A DNA stretch of 40,549 nucleotides from Burkholderiales bacterium (GTDB taxonomy: Bacteria > Pseudomonadota > Gammaproteobacteria > Burkholderiales > Burkholderiaceae_E): contig JADCHE010000092.1 in the NCBI GenBank assembly GCA_020248665.1, forward strand, positions 1 to 40,549. Direction: 5' to 3'. How positions within the stretch are numbered: the stretch's first letter is position 1; every line of letters begins with the position of its first letter. The translations under genes and the position numbers were made by a program. The notes beneath the pieces are model-generated. The model was not told the DNA's origin. It ran no database searches and worked only from the letters and a program-made list of their open reading frames with translations. Below are positions 33,711 through 40,549 of the stretch, one piece after another.

Positions 33711-35329
33711 GCGAGCGATATCGACGTGAGATCCTGGAACCACGACTGCGCCTGCACGAAGCCCCTGACCTTCGGGCTCAACGCGCGCGGATTCAGGTCG
33801 TGCGCGGCGAACAGGAACAGCGCGTTGTCGACCACGTACGCGTGCGCACGCTGCATCATCGCGGTCTGCCGGGCCGGGTCCATCTCCGCCTGGATCTGCG
33901 CGAACAGCTTGTCCATCTCGGGGTTGCTGTGCCGGCTCCAGTTGACGCCGGCCGGATTCGCCTGGTCCGTCTGCAGGATGCGTGCGAACGTGCGGAACGG
34001 ATCGTGCGTCGGATTGGAGATGTTCAGCGCGTGGCAGCCGCGGCTCGGCGGCGCGCCGGAGCCGGCCCGCCAGGCCTCGATCAGCGCCTGCCACTCGAAC
34101 ACCTCGAACTGCACGTCGATGCCGATCTCGCGCAGGTTCTGCTGCAGGAACTCGTTCATCGCGAGCGGCTGCATCTGGCCCGAGCCGCTGCTGGAGATCG
34201 CGACCTTCGTGCGCAGCGGATTCGAGCGGCTGAACCCGGCCTCGGCCATGAGCTTGCGCGCCGCGTCGGGGTTGTGCTCGAGCTTGAAGGTCGGCGCGCC
34301 GTACCAGGGGTGCCCCTGGGTCACGAGGCCCTGCCCTTCGGCCATCAGCCCGCCCAGCAGGATCTTTAGGCCGGCGCGGTCGATGCCGAGGTTGGCGGCC
34401 CGGCGCACGCGTACGTCGGTCCAGGGCGACTCCGGGATCTGCGACAGGAACCAGGTCCAGTGGTGCGGGTAGACATTGGTGACGAGCTGGAAGCCTGCGG
34501 CCTTCAGCGAGGCCGCGGCATCGGGCGGCGGAGCCTCGACGAAGTCGACCTGCCCGGAGCGCAGCGCAGCCACGCGGGCGTTCGGATCGGGGATCGGCAG
34601 CAGCGTGAGGCGGGCGGCCTTGGGCACGCGCGCCTTGTTCCAGTAGTCGGCATTGCGCACCAGCACCGCCCGCTCGCGCTGGTTGTACGACTCCATCTTC
34701 CAGGGGCCCGTGCCCACGGGCTTGTTCAGGTAGGCCGTCCAGTCGCGGCCGGCGGCCTCCCAGGCGCCCCGGTGCACGATCCCGATCCAGGGCAGCGCGT
34801 AGGGCAGCGTGGAGTCCACCACCTCGGTCTCCAGCCAGAAGGTCCGGCCTTCGGCGCCCCAGCCCCGGATCTTCGGCAGTTGGATGGCCGCCTGGCCGAA
34901 CGCGCGCTGGTCGAACCAGGCCGCGTCGCGCTTGAGCGCCCGGTCGAAGCTGAACACGACGTCCTCGGCCGTCAGCACGTGCCCGTCGTGGAACCCGACG
35001 CCCTCGCGGATCGTGAACAGCCATCGCCTCGGGTTGGCCGGATCCGTCCTCCAGGCAGTGGCCAGGTTCGGTGCGAGCGGCGCCGACTGGTCGGCCCGGG
35101 TCAGGTCCCACGAGACCAGCTGGTCGTACAGCGTCACGCCCATGAAGCGGGCGCCCTCGGCGCCCTGGTCGGGGATGCCGTTGGGGAGCGGGACGGTGGC
35201 GACCGTCATCGCGACGCGCAGCGAACCGCCGGGTGCCTGGGCGTGGACGAGGTCCAGGCCGGCCAAGGCGGTCCCGAACGAGGCGGCGCCGGCGATCAGG
35301 ACGTCGCGGCGATGGGGGTTGAAGGACAC
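33707..35329 (-). CDS. Peptide/nickel-type ABC transporter substrate-binding protein (family 5)
   Basis: A 540-residue periplasmic binding protein from GTG 35329, with AAGGAG 8 nt upstream. The signal peptide has a twin-arginine-like HRRDVLIAGAASF and ends at VHAQA. Family-5 landmarks are LAPNLATAWR, FTIREGVGFHDGHVLTAEDV, YLNKPVGTGPWKMESY and RRAANLGIDRAGLKILLGG. It binds oligopeptides or similar amide-rich compounds. It is the first gene of the operon with two amidases, AtuA and DUF4387. No permease or ATPase genes are in the operon, so it must borrow a transporter from elsewhere. Confidence 0.92.
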   Translation of the reverse strand: MSFNPHRRDVLIAGAASFGTALAGLDLVHAQAPGGSLRVAMTVATVPLPNGIPDQGAEGARFMGVTLYDQLVSWDLTRADQSAPLAPNLATAWRTDPANPRRWLFTIREGVGFHDGHVLTAEDVVFSFDRALKRDAAWFDQRAFGQAAIQLPKIRGWGAEGRTFWLETEVVDSTLPYALPWIGIVHRGAWEAAGRDWTAYLNKPVGTGPWKMESYNQRERAVLVRNADYWNKARVPKAARLTLLPIPDPNARVAALRSGQVDFVEAPPPDAAASLKAAGFQLVTNVYPHHWTWFLSQIPESPWTDVRVRRAANLGIDRAGLKILLGGLMAEGQGLVTQGHPWYGAPTFKLEHNPDAARKLMAEAGFSRSNPLRTKVAISSSGSGQMQPLAMNEFLQQNLREIGIDVQFEVFEWQALIEAWRAGSGAPPSRGCHALNISNPTHDPFRTFARILQTDQANPAGVNWSRHSNPEMDKLFAQIQAEMDPARQTAMMQRAHAYVVDNALFLFAAHDLNPRALSPKVRGFVQAQSWFQDLTSISLA

Positions 35330-35416
35330 GGGTCGGACTCCTTGGTTGAACGTGATCCCGGACACCGGTACGGCCTGCTCGAACGACCCGGACCCGCGGC
35401 CGCCGATTGCAGCACA

Positions 35417-35432
35417 AGTGTTGCCAACAACT
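35417..35432 (-). promoter_or_regulatory. Candidate GntR operator, copy 1
   Basis: On the minus strand AGTTGTTGGCAACACT; it contains the perfect repeat TGTTGCCAACA read on the plus strand (35419-35429). It matches copy 2 at 12 of 16 positions and lies 88 bp upstream of the SBP start. Confidence 0.5.
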
Positions 35433-35571
35433 TCGACCGGACCTGGGCTGGTGGATACGGTGGCGCGCCGCACCGCGACCGCCCTCGGACACCGATCCAC
35501 ATTCTGCGCCGCGGTATCGAGCGATGATGCGCTTCGCGGTCGGAAAATGGTAGGGCGGCGGAGCTGCGGCG

Positions 35572-35587
35572 AGTTGATGGTACAACT
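35572..35587 (+). promoter_or_regulatory. Candidate GntR operator, copy 2
   Basis: AGTTGATGGTACAACT; the flanking bases extend it to GAGTTG-ATGGTA-CAACTC (35571-35588), with perfect 6-bp arms. It lies about 205 bp upstream of the gntR start. Confidence 0.5.
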
Positions 35588-35791
35588 CTGAAGCGATGTC
35601 GCGGCCGGTGCGGCCGGGCTCGCCGGTCCGGCTTATGATCCCGACTCCGGGCACGCTCCCGCCGCGGTCCGCGTTCGGGGCCGGGACCCGGGCTGCCGCG
35701 CAACGCCCTTCTCGCCCCCGACGGCCATGCCTTCCGGACACCGCATCGACGCTCCGAGTTTCCGTCCGCGCCAGCGGCGCCGACCGCCGCG

Positions 35792-36634
35792 ATGAACGGC
35801 AGGAGGGAGCGCGGCGCGTCGCGCGGGGACCGCGGCGCGGCGCCCGGTGATGGCGAGACGCCCACACCCGCGGCCCGCCCGGGCCTCGCCGAGGTCACGG
35901 CCCGCGGGACGACGCGACCCGCGGCGCTCTACAGGCAGGTCGTCGAGGCGCTGCGCCGCGACATGCTCGAGGGCGTCTACCCGGTGGGCACGCACCTGCC
36001 GACCGAGGAGGAGCTGAGCGCGCGCTTCTCGGTCAGCCGCAACACGGTGCGCGAAGCGCTGAAGGAACTGCGCAACCACGGGCTGGTGGTGTCGCGCCGC
36101 GGCTCGGGCACGACCGTCGCACGCCTGGACACGCCGGCCACCTACGTGCACGACACCGGGCTGCTGGGCGACCTCTACCAGTACTCGCGCACCCGCTGGG
36201 CCTACACGGTGGAGGTGAAGGCCATCGACGAGGCGCTGGCGGCGACGCTCGAGACGACGCCTGGCGAGTCATGGCTGCGCATCGCGGGTTTCCGCTACGC
36301 CGAGAACGAGGCCACGCCCACGTTCTGGACGCAGGCCTGGCTGCACCGCGACTACTCGGGCATCACGCGGCTGCTCGCGCGCGGCATCCCGATCTACCAG
36401 CTGATCGAGGACATGTACGGCGACACCTTCTCCCGCGTCGACCAGCTGATCCGCGGCCGTCCGGCGCCGGAGCACGTGCTCGGCCCGCTCGGGCTCCCGC
36501 CCGGCAGCACGGTGATCGAGATCGCCCGGACCTACCGGATCGCCTCCGGACGGATCGTCGAGGCGTCGAGCAACCTCTACCCGGTGACCCAGTTCAGCCT
36601 GAACATCCGGCTGCGCCGCAGCGTCGGCGCCTGA
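35792..36634 (+). CDS. GntR-family regulator, HutC subfamily (UTRA domain)
   Basis: A 280-residue regulator from ATG 35792. Residues 1-43 are low complexity. The winged helix-turn-helix spans about 45-115 (LYRQVVEALRRDMLEGVYPV, LPTEEELSARFSVSRNTVRE, GLVVSRRGSGTTVAR). A UTRA ligand-binding domain follows (about 130-275), ending SNLYPVTQFSLNIRLRR. It is divergent from the SBP-amidase operon and the two palindromes between them are likely its targets. Ligand unknown. Confidence 0.88.
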   Translation: MNGRRERGASRGDRGAAPGDGETPTPAARPGLAEVTARGTTRPAALYRQVVEALRRDMLEGVYPVGTHLPTEEELSARFSVSRNTVREALKELRNHGLVVSRRGSGTTVARLDTPATYVHDTGLLGDLYQYSRTRWAYTVEVKAIDEALAATLETTPGESWLRIAGFRYAENEATPTFWTQAWLHRDYSGITRLLARGIPIYQLIEDMYGDTFSRVDQLIRGRPAPEHVLGPLGLPPGSTVIEIARTYRIASGRIVEASSNLYPVTQFSLNIRLRRSVGA

Positions 36635-36646
36635 GCGCCGCGCCGC

Positions 36647-37756
36647 TCACAGCAGCCCGGCCACCTCGGCGGCGATCCGGCGCGTGCCATCGGTGCCGCC
36701 GAACTCGAATGGCCGCACGCGGCCGTCGCCGAACACGCGATCGACCGCCTCGTCCAGCGAGGCGGCCGCCCGGGCGAGGCGCGCATCCCCGTGCCGCTCG
36801 GCGAGCCAGTCGAGCATCATCGCCGCCGACAGGATCGTCGCGGTGGGGTTGGCCCGACCCTGCCCCGCGATGTCGGGCGCGGAGCCTTGGCAAGGCTGGA
36901 ACAGCGCGTGGCGATCGCCGATGTCGCCGGACGGCGCCATGCCCATGCCACCGACCAGCCCCGAGGTCTGGTCGCTGATGATGTCGCCGAACATGTTCTC
37001 CATCACCATCACGTCGAAGGTCCAGGGGCGACGCACCAGGTCGAGCGCGGTCGCGTCGACGTAGTGGTGGCGCGCCTCGATGCCGGGATGCCGGCTCGCG
37101 ACCTCGTCGAACACGCGCCGGAAGAAGGCCATCGACACGAACACGTTGGCCTTGTCGACGCAGGTCACGCTCGGGGCGCGGACGGGCGACCCGTCTCCCC
37201 GGGCCGCGCGCCGGAGCGCGCGCCGCGCGGCGAGCCGGAACGCGAAGTCCTGCACGCGTTCGCTGCCGGCGCGGGTGATGACCATCGTGTCGCGCGCCTC
37301 GCGGTCGTCGATCACCACGCCCTTGCCGCGCGAGGCGAACAGCCCCTCGGTGCTCTCGCGCACGACCACCAGGTCGATGTCGCGGGCGCGCGGGTCGGCG
37401 AGCGGCAGCGGCACGCCCGGGATCGCCCGCACCGGCCGCACGCCGGCGTACAGGTCGAGCGCCACGCGCAGGTCCAGCTGCGGCGCGATCTCGGTCCCGT
37501 CGGGATATCGGATCTCGGGCCATCCCATCGCGCCGAACAGGATCGCGTCGGCCTCGCGGCAGGCCGCCAGCGTCGCGTCCGGCAGGGCCACGCCGGTCTC
37601 GCGGTAGTGGTGCGCGCCGGCCGGATAGGAGTCGAGGCGCAGCGCGGCGCCCGCCCCCGAGACCGCCCGCTCCAGCAGCGGAATCGTCGCCTCGATCACG
37701 TCGGGTCCGATGCCGTCGCCGGGCAGCACCGCGATGCGGTGGGTCCGAGTCGTCAT
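36647..37756 (-). CDS. Isopropylmalate/tartrate dehydrogenase-like decarboxylating dehydrogenase
   Basis: A 369-residue member of the beta-decarboxylating dehydrogenase family from ATG 37756 (GAGGAG 5 nt ahead). Landmarks are IAVLPGDGIGPDVIEATIPL, VVRESTEGLFASRGKG, CVDKANVFVSMAFFRRVF and VMENMFGDIISDQTSGLVGG, then GSAPDIAGQGRANPTATILS. The substrate loop LDLRVALDLYAGVRPVR follows the 2-hydroxy-acid dehydrogenases. True LeuB is unlikely because no leuCD is nearby; tartrate, malate-like or other 3-alkyl malate acids are possible. The CoA-transferase gene is 49 nt upstream. Confidence 0.87.
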   Translation of the reverse strand: MTTRTHRIAVLPGDGIGPDVIEATIPLLERAVSGAGAALRLDSYPAGAHHYRETGVALPDATLAACREADAILFGAMGWPEIRYPDGTEIAPQLDLRVALDLYAGVRPVRAIPGVPLPLADPRARDIDLVVVRESTEGLFASRGKGVVIDDREARDTMVITRAGSERVQDFAFRLAARRALRRAARGDGSPVRAPSVTCVDKANVFVSMAFFRRVFDEVASRHPGIEARHHYVDATALDLVRRPWTFDVMVMENMFGDIISDQTSGLVGGMGMAPSGDIGDRHALFQPCQGSAPDIAGQGRANPTATILSAAMMLDWLAERHGDARLARAAASLDEAVDRVFGDGRVRPFEFGGTDGTRRIAAEVAGLL

Positions 37757-37805
37757 GCCGCTCTCCTCGTGCCGTACTGCGGCCATGCACGCACCGGGCG
37801 GGCCA

Positions 37806-38954
37806 TCACCGCCCTGCCCCGCCGACCACCCCGTCGGTGTCGGCGCCCATCGCCGAGCACACCCGCTGACCCAGCCGCTCGCCGTTGATGCGGATCGGGT
37901 TGGCCAGCACGCGGAAGTCCGGCCGTTCCGGATGCGGCACGTTCCGGATCATGCCGTTGGTCTTCAGGAAGGGGTTCTCCAGCGCCTCGGCGAGCTCGTA
38001 CACCGGCGCGGCCGGCAGCCTGCCCGCGATCGTGCGCATCCACTGCGCGGTGGTGGCGGTGCGGAAGGCGGCGTCGAGCACGTCGGTCAGCGCGTCACGG
38101 TGGGTCTGTCGGGCCTCCGGCGTCGCGAAGCGGGGATCGGCGTCTAGCTCCGGGCGTCCCAGCACCGAGAGCAGCGCCGCCCAGAACTTCGGCGTCAGGC
38201 ACATCACGAAGATCCAGCCGTCCGCGGTCGGGAAGGTCTGCACCGGCGCCACCGAGAAGTGCGCGCTGCGGCGCTGGCGCGCGGGCGAGTGGCCTTCGTT
38301 CAGGTACCAGATCGCCGCGTAGCCGAGCTGGTGCAGCGCGACGTCGAACAGGCAGGTGTCGACGTCGCAGCCCTCGCCGGTGGCGCGGGCACGCAGCAGC
38401 GCCGACAGCAGGCCGACCATCGCCGTCAGGCCGGTGCTGTGGTCGATCATCGACGGCGCACCGATGCGGGTGGGCGCGCCGTCCGGCTCGCCGCACAGGC
38501 TCATCAGCCCCGCCTCGGCCTGCATCATGTAGTCGTAGCCGGGCCAGGCCGCGCGCTCATTGTCGCGGCCGTAGGCCGACAGGTGGACGCAGACGATCGA
38601 CGGCCTGATCCGCGACAGCGTCGCGTGGTCCAGGCCCAGCTTCGCCGGCAGGTCGCCGCGCAGGTTGTTGAGGACCACCTCGGCGCCTGCGACCAGCCGC
38701 TCGAACGCCGCCCGCCCGTCGGGGCTGCGGATGTCGAGCGCGACGCTGCGCTTGTTCATGTTCCAGGTCTGGAAATACTCGCTGTCGGCCTCGCCGAGCA
38801 GGAACGGGCCGGTGCGTCGCGCGGGATCGCCGCCGCTGGTGGCGTTCTCCACCTTGATGACGTCAGCGCCGAGGTCGGCGAGGAACATCGAACCGTAGGG
38901 CGCTGCGCCGAACTGTTCGACCGAAACGATGCGGATGCCTTCGAGGGGCTTCAA
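37806..38954 (-). CDS. Class III (CaiB/BaiF) CoA-transferase
   Basis: A 382-residue CoA-transferase. The start is TTG 38954, supported by GGAGG 8 nt upstream. It has GIRIVSVEQFGAAPYGSMFL, DLGADVIKVEN, WNMNKRSVALD and LSAYGRDNERAAWPGYDYMM, with the catalytic Asp at residue 171 in PSMIDHSTGL. It moves CoA from a donor such as succinyl-CoA to a carboxylic acid. It lies between the dehydrogenase and a GntR regulator and opposite an HMG-CoA-lyase-like gene, a common pair for activation and cleavage of branched hydroxy-acids. Confidence 0.9.
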   Translation of the reverse strand: MKPLEGIRIVSVEQFGAAPYGSMFLADLGADVIKVENATSGGDPARRTGPFLLGEADSEYFQTWNMNKRSVALDIRSPDGRAAFERLVAGAEVVLNNLRGDLPAKLGLDHATLSRIRPSIVCVHLSAYGRDNERAAWPGYDYMMQAEAGLMSLCGEPDGAPTRIGAPSMIDHSTGLTAMVGLLSALLRARATGEGCDVDTCLFDVALHQLGYAAIWYLNEGHSPARQRRSAHFSVAPVQTFPTADGWIFVMCLTPKFWAALLSVLGRPELDADPRFATPEARQTHRDALTDVLDAAFRTATTAQWMRTIAGRLPAAPVYELAEALENPFLKTNGMIRNVPHPERPDFRVLANPIRINGERLGQRVCSAMGADTDGVVGGAGR

Positions 38955-39000
38955 GGGGTGTCCTCCGTGGGAGCCGGGAGCCGCGGCGTTCGCGCCGCCT

Positions 39001-39768
39001 TCATTCGGGGTCGATCCGGAAGCGTGTCGCGTGCTCGAACCGGTCGGCCGGATACAGGCCGACCGCGATCATCGCGACCCGGTCGCGCGTGTCGAGGTAG
39101 CTGCGGGCGATCTCGAGTGCGGGCGCACCGGCGCGGGCCCGCAGCGCGCGCGCGTCCGCGCGACCGAGGATCACCGCGCGGATCCGCTGGCGGACCTCGG
39201 CGAGCCGCACGCCGTGGTGCCGCTCGATCAGCGAGTACACGGGCACCTCGCCGCCGTCGATGCGCCGCAGCACGTCGGCATGCTCCGGCCGGACGTACAC
39301 CGACATCGCCGCGACCGGCCGCTCGGCGTCGGCGCCGAAGCGCAGCAGCCGCGCCTCGTGCCACTGCTGCCCGACCTTCATCGGCAGGCGATCGGCGAGC
39401 GCGTCATCCGCGATCACCTCGCGCAGCCCGAGGGTCCGCATCCGCGTCGCCTCGAAGAACTGGATCAGGTCGCGCAGCGTGCCGACGCCGTGCAGCAGCG
39501 GCTGGGCGGGCGCGCGGGCCCGCACCGTGGTGCCGATGCCCGCGCGGGCGGCCACCAGGCCTCGCTGCTTGAGCTCGCGCAGCGCCTCGCGCACGGTGTG
39601 GCGGCTCGCGTCGAAGCGCGCCTGCAGCTGCGCCTCGGTGGGCAGCAGGCTGCCGACCGGGAAGCGCCCGGCGGCGATCTCGTCGGCGAGCACGCGGGCC
39701 AGCGCCGCGTAGCGCGGGCCGGCGAACGCCGTCGCGACAGGAGCCTGGTTGACCTTCGGGCGAGCCAC
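39001..39768 (-). CDS. GntR-family regulator, HutC subfamily
   Basis: A 255-residue regulator from GTG 39768. The winged helix reads YAALARVLADEIAAGRFPVG, LLPTEAQLQARFDASRHTVR and REALRELKQRGLVAARAG. The UTRA domain (about 95-250) holds VYVRPEHADVLRRID and ends FEHATRFRIDPE. It is divergent from the HMG-CoA-lyase-like gene and a 20-bp palindrome lies 8 nt upstream of its start, so it likely controls itself, that gene and the CoA-transferase operon. Confidence 0.88.
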   Translation of the reverse strand: MARPKVNQAPVATAFAGPRYAALARVLADEIAAGRFPVGSLLPTEAQLQARFDASRHTVREALRELKQRGLVAARAGIGTTVRARAPAQPLLHGVGTLRDLIQFFEATRMRTLGLREVIADDALADRLPMKVGQQWHEARLLRFGADAERPVAAMSVYVRPEHADVLRRIDGGEVPVYSLIERHHGVRLAEVRQRIRAVILGRADARALRARAGAPALEIARSYLDTRDRVAMIAVGLYPADRFEHATRFRIDPE

Positions 39769-39776
39769 GCGGGATA

Positions 39777-39796
39777 TTATCCGTACATTCGGACAA
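39777..39796. promoter_or_regulatory. Palindromic operator candidate between gntR and HMGL-like gene
   Basis: TTATCCGTACATTCGGACAA: arms TTATCCG and CGGACAA with 6 of 7 positions complementary and a 6-bp spacer. It is 8 nt from the gntR GTG and 28 nt from the HMGL-like ATG, in an otherwise GC-rich stretch. It would overlap the gntR ribosome binding region. Confidence 0.65.
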
Positions 39797-39824
39797 ACTG
39801 CCCGCCACCGGACCGATTCCCGCC

Positions 39825-40549
39825 ATGCACCTGCCCGAGAAGACGCTGCTCGTCGACGTCGCCCCCCGCGACGGCCTGCAGAGCCTGCCCCGCTGGGTCG
39901 ACACCGACGACAAGGTCTGGCTGTGCGACCGCCTGTCCGAGCTCGGCATGCCGGTCATCGAGGTGGCCAGCTTCGCGCACCCGCGGGTCGTGCCGAACAT
40001 GCGCGACGCCGAGGAGGTGTTCGCGCGGATCCGCCGCCGTCCGGGCGTCGTCTACCGCGGGCAGGCGCCGAACGCGCGCGGCGCACACCGCGCGGTGGAC
40101 GCGAAGGTGGGTGAGATGCTCGGCCTGATCACCGCGAGCGAGACCTACACGCGCCACAACCAGAACATGGGCAACGACCAGGCGGTCGAGCAGAACCTGC
40201 TGTCTTTCCAGGTCGCCGAGCGCAACGGCATCCCGTTCGTGATGGCGATCGGCATGGCGTTCTGGTGCCCGTACGAGGGCCCCGTGGCCGAGGATCGCGT
40301 GGTGGACCTCGTGCGCCGGTTCCGCGACGCCGGGATCCGGCGCCAGTACCTCGCGGGCTCGCTCGGCATGGAGGATCCGGCCCACGTGAACCGCCTGTTC
40401 GCCCGCCTGTACCGCGAGGTGCCCGACGTCGAGCTCGGCTTCCACGTCCACAACCTGTCGGGCATGGCGACCGCCAACATCCTCGCCGCGCTGGACGCGG
40501 GCGTGCACTGGCTCGAGGGCGCGATCTGCGGCATCGGCGGCGGCATGGC
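39825..40549 (+). CDS. HMG-CoA lyase-like protein (cut by window edge)
   Basis: The first 241 residues of a DRE-TIM metallolyase, from ATG 39825. It starts with LLVDVAPRDGLQSLPRWVDT (the RD motif), followed by VIEVASFAHPRVVPNMRDAE, MLGLITASETYTRHNQNMGN and GFHVHNLSGMATANILAALD with the metal His-x-His. At the site where HMG-CoA lyases have Gly-Gly-Cys-Pro this frame reads GIGGGM, so the active-site Cys is replaced by Gly. Such variants occur in CoA-transferase operons that cleave other hydroxyacyl-CoAs. The end lies outside the window. Confidence 0.88.
   Translation, partial: MHLPEKTLLVDVAPRDGLQSLPRWVDTDDKVWLCDRLSELGMPVIEVASFAHPRVVPNMRDAEEVFARIRRRPGVVYRGQAPNARGAHRAVDAKVGEMLGLITASETYTRHNQNMGNDQAVEQNLLSFQVAERNGIPFVMAIGMAFWCPYEGPVAEDRVVDLVRRFRDAGIRRQYLAGSLGMEDPAHVNRLFARLYREVPDVELGFHVHNLSGMATANILAALDAGVHWLEGAICGIGGGM

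Larger units (their letters stand above)
35330..35791. promoter_or_regulatory. Divergent regulatory region between the SBP operon and gntR
   Basis: 462 bp without a credible gene. It holds two copies of a palindrome-like motif (35417-35432 and 35572-35587). Divergent promoters for the SBP operon and the GntR gene should lie here. Confidence 0.6.

Noticed and set aside
35441-35791. Short frames in the gntR upstream region
   Set aside because: No family likeness and Arg/Ser-rich shadow composition.
39755-39790. Sigma-70 promoter TTGACC / TATTAT before the HMGL-like gene
   Set aside because: The spacing is 20 bp, too far from 17 to claim without data.
1-40549. tRNA, rRNA, CRISPR, IS elements or prophage genes
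   Set aside because: None was recognised on either strand by eye; a tRNA scan and IS search would settle it.

Overview
The window is about 40.5 kb of very GC-rich chromosomal DNA, tightly packed with genes. The scpB - rluB - rimP - nusA order on the minus strand, a linked cheY-cheZ pair and a TruC-type pseudouridine synthase point to a betaproteobacterium, most likely Burkholderiales. No mobile element, CRISPR array, tRNA or rRNA was seen. nusA is cut at the left edge and an HMG-CoA-lyase-like gene at the right edge.

Layout. (1) 1-5.2 kb: housekeeping block on the minus strand (scpB, rluB, rimP, nusA) with a leader terminator before rimP. RluB, ScpB and RimP all carry long low-complexity additions. 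(2) 5.2-11.9 kb: a KGG-repeat stress-protein frame with no stop codon, an S8 autotransporter protease, a DUF1653-HD fusion, a fragment of a beta-barrel gene, an orphan cheYZ pair, truC and a MaoC-like hotdog gene. (3) 12.0-14.8 kb: divergent mhpR-mhpA with a 17-bp palindrome that closely resembles the MhpR operator of E. coli. (4) 14.8-25.2 kb: an orphan lipoprotein, then a group that looks like an undescribed pterin/flavin-type biosynthetic locus. It holds a creatininase-family hydrolase, cytochrome b561, GTP cyclohydrolase II with an N-terminal extension, a stand-alone RibD-type reductase, a methyltransferase, a glycosyltransferase, a 6-pyruvoyl-tetrahydropterin-synthase homologue with an altered active site, and a zinc-less MDR oxidoreductase. 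An OpgH-type glucan synthase and an FkbM methyltransferase follow. (5) 25.4-29.2 kb: acyl-CoA ligase, degenerate acyl-CoA dehydrogenase and membrane fatty-acid desaturase. (6) 29.3-40.5 kb: a catabolic region. One operon, joined mostly by ATGA overlaps, encodes a peptide-type substrate-binding protein, two amidase-signature enzymes, an AtuA-family protein and a DUF4387 protein. A divergent HutC-type GntR regulator faces it. Then come a decarboxylating dehydrogenase, a class III CoA-transferase, a second GntR regulator and the HMG-CoA-lyase-like gene.

How the genes work together. The strongest candidate for a new system is the RibA / RibD-reductase / PTPS-like / MDR / GT / MTase locus (about 16.7-22.6 kb, perhaps with the creatininase at 15.9 kb). 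GTP cyclohydrolase II would supply a diaminopyrimidine, the lone reductase would make a ribityl side chain, and the PTPS-like and MDR proteins followed by the glycosyl- and methyltransferases would tailor it. This is inference from family membership and gene order. The second candidate is the amidase/AtuA/DUF4387 operon: import of an amide-containing compound, hydrolysis, then CoA activation and lyase cleavage by the neighbouring operon. Both GntR regulators have palindromic candidate operators next to them.
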